Source: Colias croceus
Lineage: Eukaryota; Arthropoda; Insecta; Lepidoptera; Pieridae
Assembly (NCBI RefSeq): GCF_905220415.1
Contig: NC_059547.1
Span: 1,252,501-1,316,500 of the forward strand
Reading direction: 5' to 3'
Length of the DNA stretch: 64,000 nucleotides
Below are positions 34,114-45,708 of this stretch, piece by piece (within the stretch, counting starts at the first letter, position 1; each line of letters starts with the position of its first letter). A program made the position numbers and the translations under genes. The notes beneath the pieces were generated by a model, which saw nothing but the letters and a program-made list of their open reading frames with translations, was not told where the DNA came from and made no database searches.

Positions 34114-34319
34114 TCTATACTAATATTATAAAGCTGAAGAGTTTGTTTGTTTGAACGTGCTAATCTCAGGAACTACTTGTCCGATTTGAAAAATTCTTTC
34201 AGTGTTGGATAGCCCACTTATCGAGGAAGCCTTTAAGAAGGAAGGCTACATTAATAATATCATAACGCTAAGATCAACAGGAGCGGAGCACTGTGGGTAA
34301 AACCGCGCAGCACAGCTAG
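34114..34319 (+). mobile_element. Helitron-like element, subfamily B
   Basis: Starts TCTATACTAATATTATAAAG after an A. It has AAGAGTTTGTTTGTTTGAAC and ends AAAACCGCGCAGCACAG then CTAG before T. The CCGCGCGG hairpin is mutated by one base. Confidence 0.8.
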
Positions 34320-34827
34320 TAAACTATAATTGCTATAAACTAGACGAAAATGGCATTTTCTTTAACTATATAGAAAATTCCAGATCAATATAATATTACC
34401 AAAAAGTTATACGATAATTGTGATCAATGCTTTGGCCGGCCGCCAGGGCCATAGAAATCTTTTTTCCTATTACCATCTCAGATAATCATAACTTTGCTGA
34501 GCAATAGCATGAAATTAATTCATTGGAAACGAGATTTGCAATATGATATTTTTGTGTGAAATCTCAATACATTTTTATATTTCTATCTTGTCTTTGATGT
34601 TGTTTTACGCACGTATTGTAGGTGCCTCTAATCAAGACTTATACAAATGGTTCCAATCCCACATATACTGATTGTAATTGACATTTTGAAAAGACAAAAT
34701 TAATGTTGTCTTTTCATAAGATTGCGACTTCCCCGTTGTGTATAAGTTAAAATCGGTCATAGTTTCCAAACATTAAAAACGATTGAAATTCGTAAACATT
34801 CTTTATTGTAATAATCTTAATCTAATA

Positions 34828-35057
34828 TCCTAAATATATATTATAATAAATGCGAAAGTTTGTATGGATGTATGGATGTTTGACTCTTTCACGTAAAAAC
34901 TACTGAACCGATTACAATGAAATTTAGCACACATATAGAGGGTAACTTGGATTAACACATAAGATTCGAGAAGTTTTTATCCCGGAAATCCCACGGGAAC
35001 GGGAACTATGTGGGTTTTCCTTTGCAAACGCGGGCGAAGCAGCGGGCGGAAATCTAG
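34828..35057 (+). mobile_element. Helitron-like element, subfamily A
   Basis: Starts TCCTAAATATATATTATAAT after an A. It contains GTTTGTATGGATGTATGGAT, ACACATATAGAGGGTAACTT and CGGGAACTATGTGGGTTT. It ends GCGGGCGGAAAT then CTAG before T. Closest in layout to 6141-6367. Confidence 0.8.
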
Positions 35058-36770
35058 TTTATCAAAAACGAAATTTCCAAGCTTCAAAGTTCTGGAAAAG
35101 TGTACCAAAAATAAGATTTTACAAAAATAATATTCTATCAAGAAAAATTTTATAAAGCACCCAGGAGTACCATAAAAAACAAGGGCATAAAATGTATATT
35201 TCCAGTAACATAATTCGCGGCATATTTTAATAAAGTCTCTCCCAAACTTGGGATTTATTTCACAAACACCTCCCTGAAAATCGTAGCACGTTAATATTAT
35301 TATTACAACACCCAGAAGCTCTTTTATATATTTTATCTTTACTAGCCTTTATTAGAGTAGATATATTAAATAACAATCTGGAACATCATGACAAAGGACG
35401 GTTATAAATTAATAATAAAAAATGCAATTAATGTTGCTTGCTTTAAAGTCTATTAAAGTGTAACTTAACGAACTCTATGTGAGTTTTTAAGTACAATTTC
35501 AGTTATTCGTTATTTTCTGCATACAATATGTATAATACATTGTATATTTTACAAGAAGAAATGAAGTCCCTGACACTATTCATGTAAAAGATTAAACAGC
35601 ATGAACTTGGCATCTTGGCATCATAACTTTTAAAGGCATACGGTAATCATATATTGTAAAAATAACACAGATTTGTATAGATTATTTCAATAGCAATCGA
35701 TTACAGTCAATATATCTTTCGCTACAGACTCTTTAGCTTCATATAAAATATACCCAAAAGGCCTGTAAATTTCACATGCCTCAAATATAGTTCCTACCCA
35801 ATTAGTCAGCTGAAGAAGTTTCTAAATATGTCCGAAGCGCTCAATCGTAAACGAGGTAAAGGGGAACGGGAAGGGGCTCCGCATTCCAGCGAGGTCCACA
35901 GATATTTTAACCGAGTTGTATAACGCTACCAAATTCAATAGTATCATAATTTGTTAAGGGTAGACCCGGCGGGACCCCGTATCGTTAGGTAATACACGCA
36001 ACCGCTGATTCGAATCCATCTTGAACCCCCCGGGTATTTCATTATTCATCAGCTTGTAAGTGACCAAGACAAGCTAATAACGCGGCGTCGTCTGCGTTAG
36101 ACATAACTTATTAATTATTATTAATAGGTTCAGATACGGATAATTAATGACATTAGTCTTTATAACGTAACAAACATTTTAAATTGTTCTAAATTTATTT
36201 TATCCGGTTATTTACTTCAATACAATATTATCTTACTGTTTAAAGAAACATATTAATAAAAATAGATGTGATTGTATAGCAAAAATATGGTTTCTGCAAA
36301 ATAGTTTTCAAAAGGATACTTACGGATACGGGATACGGATACTTAAGAATGACAGACAAACCATTCCATTTCATTTTTTCAATCGAAAACTCAACCTCCT
36401 AAAAAATACGCACATTACAACAAAAATATGAAGAAAAACACCAAATTGATATTACGAAGATAATCTCAAGATCTTCTGACTGATTATTCCCTATGGGTAT
36501 AATAATACGATTGGCATTCAAGACCAGACTGTAAGTAATACTTGCGTGTGCTCCACTGGGAATAAGCCATATTGTATCTTTGATGAACTTGCCCATAACC
36601 GACTGTGCAAAAGAAGTTTCTTACAATCTATCTTATTTTTGGTAATTGTATAACCTAAATACATAATTATTATAACGTGATGATTGTCATTTCATCTGTC
36701 GTTACATAGTTAAGTAAAGATGGAACGGGCTGCCCTAGAAGATATCATGCTGTCATATGTTGCAAATTCC
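35058..36770. other. Unique DNA with a strong CNE-like block
   Basis: No gene seen. 35835-36160 is non-repetitive and of mixed composition, with TAATTA-type cores (TTATTAATTATTATTAATAG, GATAATTAATGACATTAG) and GC-rich islands (GTAGACCCGGCGGGACC). It is a candidate conserved enhancer. The short reverse ORF at 36399-36596 has no support. Confidence 0.3.
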
Positions 36771-36822
36771 ATAAGGGTGGTTCGTGTCCCAGCAGGGGGA
36801 ACGTAATGGGCTGTTGATGATG
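36771..36822 (+). mobile_element. SINE 3' end fragment
   Basis: TTCGTGTCCCAGCAGGGGGA, ACGTAATGGGCTG and a GATGATG tail match the last part of the SINE at 11055-11366. The tRNA-like head is missing, as in 5'-truncated retroposition. Confidence 0.6.
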
Positions 36823-37074
36823 TTTAGCAAAATTACTGACTATGTGATGTTTATAAATATACAAATGTGTTGTATAAGAACTATATAAAAACCTATGGTA
36901 TTTTAAATGTGATTATCAGAAAGATGGATAAATAGACAAACACATATAATATAATATTAGTAATAGATGAAGTAGGCATAGTAGTATCATCAACCGTCTG
37001 TTCCGAAAATTCTAGTGTGTCTGGAAAAGTATTTTTGAAAGTTATTAATTAGAAGTTGAGATTCAAAAGCGTAA

Positions 37075-37454
37075 GGCGCGCCGCACACCAGGCATACATT
37101 TGTATCTCGATAATTGTGGCGCCACATTTGAAACGCGACACATTTATCGCCCCCATATATTTGTACGCGAGCACGCACACCGAGGAAACATTTGTAGCGG
37201 ACGCACTTTGTGGCGAGACGTTGTCCGCGCAACACGAATTCAAGATGGAACACGTTCGTTATTTGTGGCGCCACACCAAGAAATCGTCGTCATCAGACGA
37301 TGATGTCGACATTCTCAAAGCGGTGCCACGCTACAACTGTGCTTCCGATGTGCGCTTATACAATACATTTGTAGCAAGCTGAATTGTAGTGCATTGATTG
37401 TGGCGACGTAAATGTTCGATGCATGTAGCATGTGGCGCTGGTGTGCGGCGCGCC
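37075..37454. mobile_element. Harbinger-like MITE with TAA target duplication
   Basis: The ends are near-perfect inverted repeats, GGCGCGCCGCACACCAG, flanked by TAA on each side (37072-37074 and 37455-37457). A 3-bp TWA duplication fits the PIF/Harbinger group. The GC-rich interior has repeated GTGGCGCCAC palindromes and CATTTGTA motifs, probably transposase-binding sites. ORFs of 108, 94 and 67 residues cross it on both strands; none has a transposase motif and I treat them as non-genes. Confidence 0.7.
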
Positions 37455-37802
37455 TAACTAAATTATTACACGTCGACGGAACAGAGAGGTCCACTTTACT
37501 AATTTTTAAACCCTACATCTGTCAACTCTTCAACCCAATGTTTTTTACTCCAAATTTGAGCAATTCTATTCAATCCTAAACCATAAATATTGAATTGAGA
37601 ATGAATATAAACGCTTTAATGATAGAAGACACACATAAAACAAAACAAAAATACACTCAAATTAATATATAACCGTATAATTAGTAATAAGTAAAAATAT
37701 TTTTTTATCTAAATTAATTATTATTCAGGACAATAAGATACACTAAGGAAATTATTTTATTGTGGCCGGTTTTTGATAAGTGTAAGAATTTTAAAAAATG
37801 TG

Positions 37803-38010
37803 TGCGTGTACAAGTATACACACGTAAGAAGTGAAACTTCTTTATGACCTTATTTTTCAAAAAATAATTTACTTTAAGCAACTTTACAGAAATACGTCGA
37901 ATCACGCGTGGTAGGGATAAGAAAAAGATGGCGCGTCACGGAAAAATGTCACGCGTAACGAAAAAATGTTACACTAAATTTTTTTCTAACCCTGATAAAG
38001 AAGTTTCACT
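37803..38010. mobile_element. Palindrome-ended MITE, copy C
   Basis: The left end has GTGTACAAGTATACAC followed by ACGTAAGAAGTGAAACTTCT. The right end has AAAGAAGTTTCACT. The layout is the same as copies A, B, D and E, but the interior is different (GGCGCGTCACGG, GTCACGCGTAACG). Confidence 0.65.
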
Positions 38011-39454
38011 ACAATAAAATCTTTTCTTCAAAAGCGGGTCAAAATTGAGTCTAAATAATCGGTAACATACAAATATATAGGTGAAGCTTACAGCGTGTTT
38101 AAAAGAGCACAAGCGACTCGTAAAGTTACATTGAAGAATTGTAAATTGCAAAATCAATAACATCACATATTCAGGGAGAGATGGACATCTAACATTAATG
38201 ACGTCATTTGAAGTCTGCGAGATGCCGAGTAATGTTTGATGGTCCATAGAAGATAGTGAGGGAGCCTCTAATGGGAAAATTATACACTTTCCACTTTTCA
38301 TAAAGCCGAAACTCGGTTTTTTGCCAGAATATTTCTGAGATGTAAATCAGGATATTATGCTACATGACTGTTAGGATTTGCGGGTAGATCTATTTTTTGA
38401 TATTACCTTTTCGTTTGAATAATATTGTGCGAAATGAATTGTCTTTGTGGAGGTGCATTTTTAAGTTTTGTGGAACGTGATACGGTTGATTATAGATTAA
38501 ATTAAATGCGAATATAACTATCATTTAGTTTCTTTTGAAAGGCTTTCTCTTATCAATATGTGAATGTTAAAATATGGTCATAAAAATATAAGTATATTTG
38601 CTACGATGTGTCACAATGTGCTACGATGTGTCTACGCGCGTTTTTGTGCTACGGTGCTACGTGTGTGCTACAAATAATTATCTTGGAATCATAAACGGAA
38701 TTTAATACAAACATACGTCATTTTTTCTTACCAGTCTTACTGACTATTCATCATTTAAATAAATTAATAATATCTTCAGGCTAACATAGTTCTTATAGTA
38801 TTACAATAAATAATGTTATCTTTGCATTCTCTTACTATAATACTGTTAAAAATATTCGACTACGTAATTAAATTCATTAAAAATAAATTACAAACATCTG
38901 TCTTTTTATCAAAGAAACATTTACGCCATTAAAACCGCAGAATATAAAGCGCGCCGTTAAAGATGTTATCATGGACAAACAAACAGACTCATTTGCAAAC
39001 CACTCCAGAGAATTTTCTTACATTAACGAAATAAATTAATTTTAATTCAAATTAGCAATTCTAAACTAAAATAAGTATAATTTTAAGTGTTTCTAATGTT
39101 CGCGTTCTTAATTGAAAAATTATCTTAATCTTCAGTTTGGAGATTTCTTTTTAAATTTTATGTTTATGTGTTTTTCACGCTTGAAAAGCTGTGTTATTTC
39201 TTTTAAGCGGGTGAAAATTGATTTGAATCAAAGAACTGAATAAAGTACGATTTAATATCGTTTTCTTCTATCTTAGCACTCAACAATTGAATAATTTTAG
39301 TGCCGAGGAAGATCAACGAGTTCATTAAAACTTCAAAATTTATTAATAAACCAAGTAACTTATAGATATAACGTAGTCACTTAGTAAAAGCATTATGTAC
39401 GGAAAATACTTGAAAATTGAAATGTTAACAAATATATTGCTCCAGTAAAAAAAA
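38011..39454. other. Intergenic, no gene seen
   Basis: A short tandem of GTGCTACGATGTG-like units lies at 38600-38670. The 110-residue reverse ORF (37969-38301) overlaps a MITE and has no support. Confidence 0.4.
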
Positions 39455-39631
39455 GAGTGTGTACTTATGTACACGCGTTAGAAGTTATACTTCTTTGGCG
39501 TATGGAAAAAAATACTAGAATATACAACTTGAACATAGTTACATACCACCTAGAACTAACTTCATGCTGTTAAATTTAGAAAATTTCACTCTCATCATTT
39601 TTCTCCATCGCGCCAAAAGAAGTATAACTTC
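39455..39631 (-). mobile_element. Palindrome-ended MITE, copy B
   Basis: Inverted copy of 2450-2656. The left end is GTGTGTACTTATGTACAC, then ACGCGTTAGAAGTTATACTT. The right end is AAAAGAAGTATAACTTC. It lacks the roughly 20-bp internal block present in copy A. Confidence 0.75.
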
Positions 39632-40697
39632 AAAAACCTAATTTCTTACCTTATCATAAACCCAAATCAAGCATAAGCAAATAAGCAATACTGTATAGCT
39701 ATAGTTACTTCAATTTGTTGCCAAAGCACGCAAATCTAATCTCCAATCTTGCACAAAGGCCCGAGCCTATCCGAATTTTGGTTAAGTATAACATACGCCT
39801 GATATACATACATATATTTATTCGTAGTCAGTTAAATCGAGCGTAGTTTCCCGTATAACATAACACTAAAAGTTTGAAGGATATTTAGAAGTGACGACAC
39901 GATATAGGGATTATATGTAGGTACGATATTTTGTCGTGTCGTGCTACATTTGGTTTTTTTTCACATTTGTTATCATACAAAGTGCTATAATTATCTATTT
40001 GAAGTCAATAAACTAATAATTTGTTTTCTTTGCCTCTCCGATGACACTCTTTTTAAATAATGGAACCAAAATAATGGAGAAATATTTTCTTTATATATTG
40101 TTAGAAATAAAGTCCATAAAAATAATATAGACCCACAATTTAAATTTAATCAAACCTTTCAAGTTATTTGAAATGGAACAAAAATTACTCTGCTCTATCC
40201 ATATTAAATAAATAAATACTTACACATAAAAATATTATCGTTTCGACAAATCGTATCGTAACCTATAAACGCACTTCGCTTGAAGTCTGCGTAATGAGGT
40301 GTAAAACCCTTTGTTTAGTGAACTAGTTAGCGAGTCCATATCCGTACTGGCCCGTAATGTTCCCGGACGGTAACGCAGTTATGATGTGAACAAGCCTTTA
40401 TAGATGTTTATCGGGATCTAGACTTGATTGAGTTTGGTTTTATCGAAGGTTTCCTTGTTAGGTACTGAATTAAAGTTTTTGGAATTTCAAATTGCTTTTT
40501 GTATGATGTTTATCTATTTAGAAAGGTGCTCTCATTGAGACCACGTTCAGGACGACGCAGTGTAGGACGACCGGTGCTGGTGATCGGCCTTTGTGATTCT
40601 TAGATTCAAGTCAGTTTCTTATCAAGCTCGAAGTAAAATAGGTACATTAAATATATATAGCTATCCGTCCAAGCCTTCATATAAAATATTCACTTAT
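39632..40697. other. Intergenic, no gene seen
   Basis: 40520-40600 (GACGACGCAGTGTAGGACGA, CCGGTGCTGGTGATCGGCC) looks like a scrap of a lepidopteran retroelement, but it is too short to place. Confidence 0.3.
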
Positions 40698-40897
40698 AAT
40701 ACCACAAGAGCTTCAAAATTATCGGGTATTTTCCGATAGGTTCGTTGCAAACAAATGAAGGAGTCAAGTTTTTAGTCAAGGTTAAAAAATCACGAGCGCG
40801 AAGCGCGAGTGATTTTTCCTGAAAAACTTGACGACTTTATTTGTTTGCAGGGAACCTTGAGGGAAATGCCAGATAATTTTGAAGCTCGTGTGGTATT
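40698..40897. mobile_element. 200-bp foldback element
   Basis: The whole segment is an imperfect palindrome. AATACCACAAGAGCTTCAAA on the left mirrors TTTTGAAGCTCGTGTGGTATT on the right, in divergent form. The centre (about 40785-40817) is a strong hairpin with AAAAATCAC, GCGC, GAA loop, GCGC and GTGATTTTT. No coding. Such structures are typical of foldback transposons. Confidence 0.65.
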
Positions 40898-40902
40898 CGG
40901 GA

Positions 40903-41084
40903 GATTATTTTTCCGTCCCAAATGTCGGCCAATATAATTTCACAATTGAATTCAACCTGTCAGTTTGACGTCAACGACCAGAGAAAATTTTCAAAAAATT
41001 ATCAGTATAATACCATGTAGGTTGTACCACGTGACGTCGAATGGTGCAATTCTATTGGTCGATATTTGGGTCGGAAAAATAATC
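40903..41084. mobile_element. 182-bp TIR element beside the foldback
   Basis: Inverted ends of about 32 bp: GATTATTTTTCCGTCCCAAA on the left, and its reverse complement with three or so changes on the right (TTTGGGTCGGAAAAATAATC). It begins 5 bp after the foldback ends, so the two may be parts of one compound element. Confidence 0.65.
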
Positions 41085-42269
41085 AAAATAAATCCAAATT
41101 TTACCCGGTATAAGGTGTTAATTTCTTAAACAAGAAACAGTATTCTGCAAACACTCTTCTCGAATGTCTTGCACTATAAATAAAAGCGTAAACAACCAAA
41201 CTACCCAACCGTCAGAAACTTGACAAAACGCAAAGTACAAACCAATTTGTTCTACAAAATTGAACTCTAACTTTAACAAAATAAAGGTCACGACAATCGC
41301 ATGCTGTAAATAAGTCGTGTTCAATATTTCATAGAAATGTCTTTGACTAAAGTTAGTTTCATCCAATAGTTTCGAAACACAGGCGAGAGTTCACAAGACC
41401 ATTAAAATGGAACTTTTTTACGTCTTTCTAAGTTTATTTTAGTTGTATTGTTTCTATTGTTCTAGATGTTTCGCTCGGTTTATCTTTAGCATTATGATTG
41501 TTTGTAAGATTAAAAGTTAAATTTGTTCATGTTTGTTCCAAGGAAGTATATTGTTAAAGTTGATAATCAGCATTATATGTGTCCCACTAAACTGAATTTT
41601 TGTACTAAAAATCAAAACCAGAACCTATCGGAGATTTGCAATATGACCTAAAATTGATAAATAATTTATTCTTTCTTTTACGGTTTTTTCAAGATAACGA
41701 AAAAATCGTACTTAATATTAATTATAACCACATAATAAAAGTTTCATCATGATTCAACGAGCTACAGGACATTTTATTTTATAATAAATTATAGAAAATT
41801 CAATAAAAGATTTCACTAAAAATGTTTTATGTAATATTATTACCTTGTTCTAAGCAAGAACATTGACCTGACTCTAGCAAAGATATTATATTCACCTCTT
41901 CCACTGAATATCATGTTATGGAGAGTGCTTTAAAATGCACGTAAAACGAAATATCACCTTTCGTAACCATTTCGTTGGCAATATTTGATATTTGGTCCCT
42001 TTTAACAGGTGTAAAACAAATGAAAATGAAAGAAAATGAAGCATTGAGTTTCAAATTCGTAAGGGACATCAAAATGTTCATAATAGTGCTTATTACAAAG
42101 AATGTTAATAAATTTCACAATTATAAAATTTTGTAATACCTACTTAGTAAATTGAAGATAATATAACGTTCACCAAATCACACATGACTTACTAAATTCA
42201 TCAAATATGTATGTTTTCCAATACACATACAGGACTAACAATATCATAACACCATAATATTATGTTCAA
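41085..42269. other. Intergenic, AT-rich, nothing recognised
   Basis: The 82-residue reverse ORF at 41118-41366 has a hydrophobic stretch but no splice, promoter or family evidence. Confidence 0.4.
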
Positions 42270-42467
42270 CTAACTGTAACCCCGCGGTTTTATTCGTATT
42301 GCTCCGCTCCTATTGGTCTCAGCATGATGATAAATATAGCCTATAACCTTCCTCGATAAATGGACTATCGAACAGTGAAATAATTTTTCAAATCGGGCCC
42401 TTGGTTCCTTAGATCAACGCTTTCAAACAAACAAACTCAACAGCTTTTTAATATTAAGTACAGATTC
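42270..42467 (-). mobile_element. Helitron-like element, degraded subfamily B
   Basis: Minus orientation: GTTTGTTTGAAAGCGTTGAT, ACTGTTCGATAGTCCATTTA and ACCGCGGGG. The terminal CTAG is lost. Confidence 0.65.
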
Positions 42468-43089
42468 AAAAAGTTTACAGTAAGAAACATATTTCTCAGT
42501 TCATCCCAACGTTATATCAAGCAACCATTCAAGAGTGTACCTCTACCGCTAAAGAAAAATACAAGCAAAGAAAAACATTTAAATATAACCGTGATGCTAC
42601 GCGCAATAGAAAAATATATTCACACTGAAGTGACACCAAAGAGACAATACTTTGTGGCCGCCGCTGCATTAGTTCTTTGAAAATGCAAGGGAATTTAAAA
42701 ATTTCTGCTCCAGAAATTTCCTACGCTTTATTTTGTGATGTGGAAATGTTTTAGTGTCGGGGCCTTGTAAACTGCGAGAAAATAATGCAGATGTAATATT
42801 TTATTCGAGAAAGTATTGATATTGGAAGGAGGTGAGGTTGATCTCAGCAACCCGCTGTTTGTTTGGTGAATAGAATAGAGTTTTCATTGTTTCAAGCAAT
42901 TTGTAAGAACTTTATAGTCGTCGTAAATAATCATAGTTCAAGTCTTACTAGTTGTATTTTTCAATAAAAAGCTGAAGTAAAGTCATCATTTGTGCTAGTA
43001 TACGTACAAATCAATTATAAACTAAAATAATTAAAAAATTAAACTTCTAAGATCCACATAGTTCCTTCTCCTGGATATTTCGATGCTAA
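42468..43089. other. Intergenic, no gene seen
   Basis: Unique AT-rich DNA without recognisable features. Confidence 0.4.
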
Positions 43090-43227
43090 AATCTTTCGTA
43101 TGATCTTTCTCAGCTCACAAGCTATCTGTGTACCTACCAAATTTCATCTCAATCGGTTCAGTGGTTGAGACTTGAGGCGTGAAGAGGAGACAGAGTTACG
43201 TCACACAGAATTCGCATTTGTAATATA
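43090..43227 (-). mobile_element. Helitron-like 5' portion
   Basis: On the minus strand: TATTACAAATGCGAATTCTG, CTCTTCACGCCTCAAGTCTC and GAACCGATTGAGATGAAATT, the usual 5' module. The copy at 43228 follows directly, so it was probably interrupted or abutted. Confidence 0.5.
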
Positions 43228-43433
43228 CTAGCTTTCCGCCCGCGGCTTCGCCCGCGTTTTCAGAGAAAACCCCGCATAGTTCCCTTTCCCGTGGGATTTC
43301 CGGGATAAAACCTATCCTATCTCTCAAGTTGGATCAAACTGCACATGGTGTGCGAATTTTATTATAATCGGTTAAGTGGTTTAGGAGTTCATTGAGGACA
43401 AACATTGTGACACGAGATTTATATATATTAAGA
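43228..43433 (-). mobile_element. Helitron-like element, D/A hybrid
   Basis: On the minus strand the 5' module (CTCGTGTCACAATGTTTGTC, CACTTAACCGATTATAATAA) is also found at 51798-51964. The 3' module is subfamily A (CGCGGGCGAAGCCGCGGGCG, GAAAG, CTAG then T). Confidence 0.75.
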
Positions 43434-43622
43434 CTAGGATTACAGTATACATATGTATTATGATTATCTTTTCCTATAATAAAGCTTTTCATAATGCACT
43501 ATTTTAATCCTAGGTTTTAATTAATAAATGGTGATTCGATATCGTTGTCAAAATATTAATTATCTGCACTCCTTTGAGAGCATCGCTAACTATAATTAAA
43601 GGTTCGTGATATTATACGAATA

Positions 43623-43836
43623 CTAGCTTTCCGCCCGCGGCTTCTCTCGCGTTTTTAAAGAAAAACCCGCATAGTTCATATAGGATAAAACCTATCTTAT
43701 GTGTTAATCCAAGTTACCCTCTATATGTGTGCTAAATTTCATTGTAATCGTTTCAGTAGTATTTGCGTGAAAGAGTAAAAAACACACACATACACATCCT
43801 CACAAACTTTCACATTTATAATATTATATTATATTA
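43623..43836 (-). mobile_element. Helitron-like element, subfamily A
   Basis: CTAG at 43623 on the 3' side. The body contains ACACATATAGAGGGTAACTT (minus strand) and a (TG)n-like tract near its 5' end, matching 6141 and 34828. Its 5' end runs into the next copy. Confidence 0.75.
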
Positions 43837-43838
43837 TA

Positions 43839-44037
43839 CTAGCTGTGCCGCGCGGTATCACCCGCATTGCTCCGCTCCTGTCGGTCTTACCGTGATGATA
43901 TATAGCCTATAACCTTCCTCGATAAATGGGCTATCTAACACCGAAAGAATTTTTAAAATCGGACAAGTAGTTCCTGAGATTAGCGCGTTCAAACAAACAA
44001 ACAAACAAAATCTTCAGCCTTATAATATTAGTATAGA
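43839..44037 (-). mobile_element. Helitron-like element, subfamily B, back-to-back
   Basis: CTAG at 43839 sits two bases from the previous copy's 5' end. Minus-strand start is TCTATACTAATATTATAAGG and the 3' hairpin is CCGCGCGG. Confidence 0.8.
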
Positions 44038-44222
44038 TTAAATAGAATTGTTATTGAAACTTTGATTCAACCATGGGAATACTAGTTGTAAGTAATTAAG
44101 TTGTTGTGATTATACTGGGTTTACAGATACCATAAACTTACATAGTTAATTTGATTACTTACTCTAATAAAAGCATAGTTACTTTAATATATATTTGATA
44201 GAAATATAATATCTATCTATAA

Positions 44223-44393
44223 TCTTATAATATAAAAATGAATCCCAAAATGTGTTGGTAAGCGCATTACTTTAGAACAGCTGAACCGATTTCTTTAATT
44301 CTTTTTTTATTATATTCCTTGAAGTACGAGGATGGTTCTTATGTAGAGAAAACGTTAATATGTACCACGGGCGAAGCCGGGGCGGACCGCTAG
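44223..44393 (+). mobile_element. Helitron-like element, subfamily C
   Basis: Starts TCTTATAATATAAAAATGAA after an A and ends GGGGCGGACCGCTAG before T. Confidence 0.8.
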
Positions 44394-44395
44394 TA

Positions 44396-44562
44396 TTGTA
44401 TATAAAAATGAAACCCGTTTCGCGTTGTCACGGCATCACGTGTGAACGGCTGAACCGATTTCGATAATTCTTTTTTTTAAATGTTTGTGGAAGTCCAAGG
44501 ATGGTTCTTATGTAGAGAAAACGTAAATATGTACCACGGGCGAAGCCGGGGCGGACCGCTAG
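44396..44562 (+). mobile_element. Helitron-like element, subfamily C, tandem copy
   Basis: Begins within 3 bp of the previous copy's CTAG (TTGTATATAAAAATGAAAC) and ends with the same GGGGCGGACCGCTAG. Its 5' part differs (CGCGTTGTCACGGCATCACG), so this is a second insertion rather than a simple duplication. Confidence 0.75.
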
Positions 44563-45085
44563 TATGTAATATATTATGTTCTACAGATATTTTTTCACTA
44601 ATATAAACTTATTTTTGCAAATTTTATAAATAGCTACTGATTTGAAAATAATAAGGATTAAACACATGTTTTAAAGATAACTAGATTAATTTATTTGAAC
44701 TAACCTTATTCTGTATAAATTATTATCTATTTAATGTGCCACGAATAAAAAAGTATTCTGTGAATATTTCAGTAGTTTCAGTAGTGAAAAAACAGATAAA
44801 AAACAGTACCTTTTGAGATAAAAAAACAGTATTGTTTTATTTGAATGCTATAAAACCAAAAATATCAAATTCAGTATTGCTTTATTTACGTAAAAATTGT
44901 TTGTCTTTTTTCTTCCAAAGTTGCTTCCAAGTAAATCGCCGTAGAACCTCTTAACCAAAACTATTCCTAGAAATTCAATTTTCTAGAATTTTCTTAACTT
45001 CGCAAGTTTCCGATCTACACATCCGAAACTAACTTTTCACTCCGACTGTACGTGGAAGTTTTCATCGGCGCCATTTTATTACAAA
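44563..45085. other. Intergenic, no gene seen
   Basis: AT-rich unique DNA between Helitron-like copies. Confidence 0.4.
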
Positions 45086-45287
45086 CTAGTTGCGCTCCGC
45101 GGTTTTACCCGCATAACTCTGCTCCTATTGGTCGCGTGATGATATATAGCCTAGCCTTTCCTTGATAAATGGCCTATCTAACATTGAAAGAATTTTTCAA
45201 ATCGGACCAATAGTTTCTGAGATTAGCGCGTTTAAACAAACAAACTCTTTAGCTTAATAATATTATAGTCTAAGATTATAGTATAGA
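45086..45287 (-). mobile_element. Helitron-like element, subfamily B
   Basis: CTAG at 45086 then TTGCGCTCCGCGG (hairpin region mutated). Minus-strand start is TCTATACTATAATCTTAGAC. The body retains AAACGCGCTAATCTCAGAAA. Confidence 0.75.
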
Positions 45288-45539
45288 TTTGAGGTTAGGA
45301 TAAACGGGAAATATGGATCGATTAACCCTTTTCTGAACTATTCCAATTAGTATATTATACGTGGGCCGTTTTCCAAGAATAGTTCAACCTTCCTTGTATG
45401 GAAAACCGCTAAATTTAAATTTGGTGTAATATGAAAGGAGATATTTATAGAAATCCATATTTAACACAGAATTCAAAGAATACAAGAGCTTATAAACAGA
45501 TTGTTTATTAAAAATAAGTTCTTGAAATATATTATAATA

Positions 45540-45708
45540 CTAGCGGTCCGCCCCGGCTTCGCCCGTGGTACATATTAACGTTTTCTCTACATAAGAACCA
45601 TCCTCGTACTTCAAGGAATATAATAAAAAAAGAATTATCGAAATCGGTTCAGCCGTTCTCGAGTTATGGAATTACAACGAAAAGTGGCATTGATTTTTAT
45701 ATATTAGA
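45540..45708 (-). mobile_element. Helitron-like element, subfamily C
   Basis: Minus strand: starts TCTAATATATAAAAATCAAT and ends CCGGGGCGGACCGCTAG before T. Confidence 0.8.

Noticed and set aside
37056..37382. 108-residue ORF (with overlapping ORFs on both strands)
   Set aside because: It sits in a GC-rich Harbinger-like MITE with terminal repeats. GC-rich DNA opens frames by chance, and there is no transposase motif.
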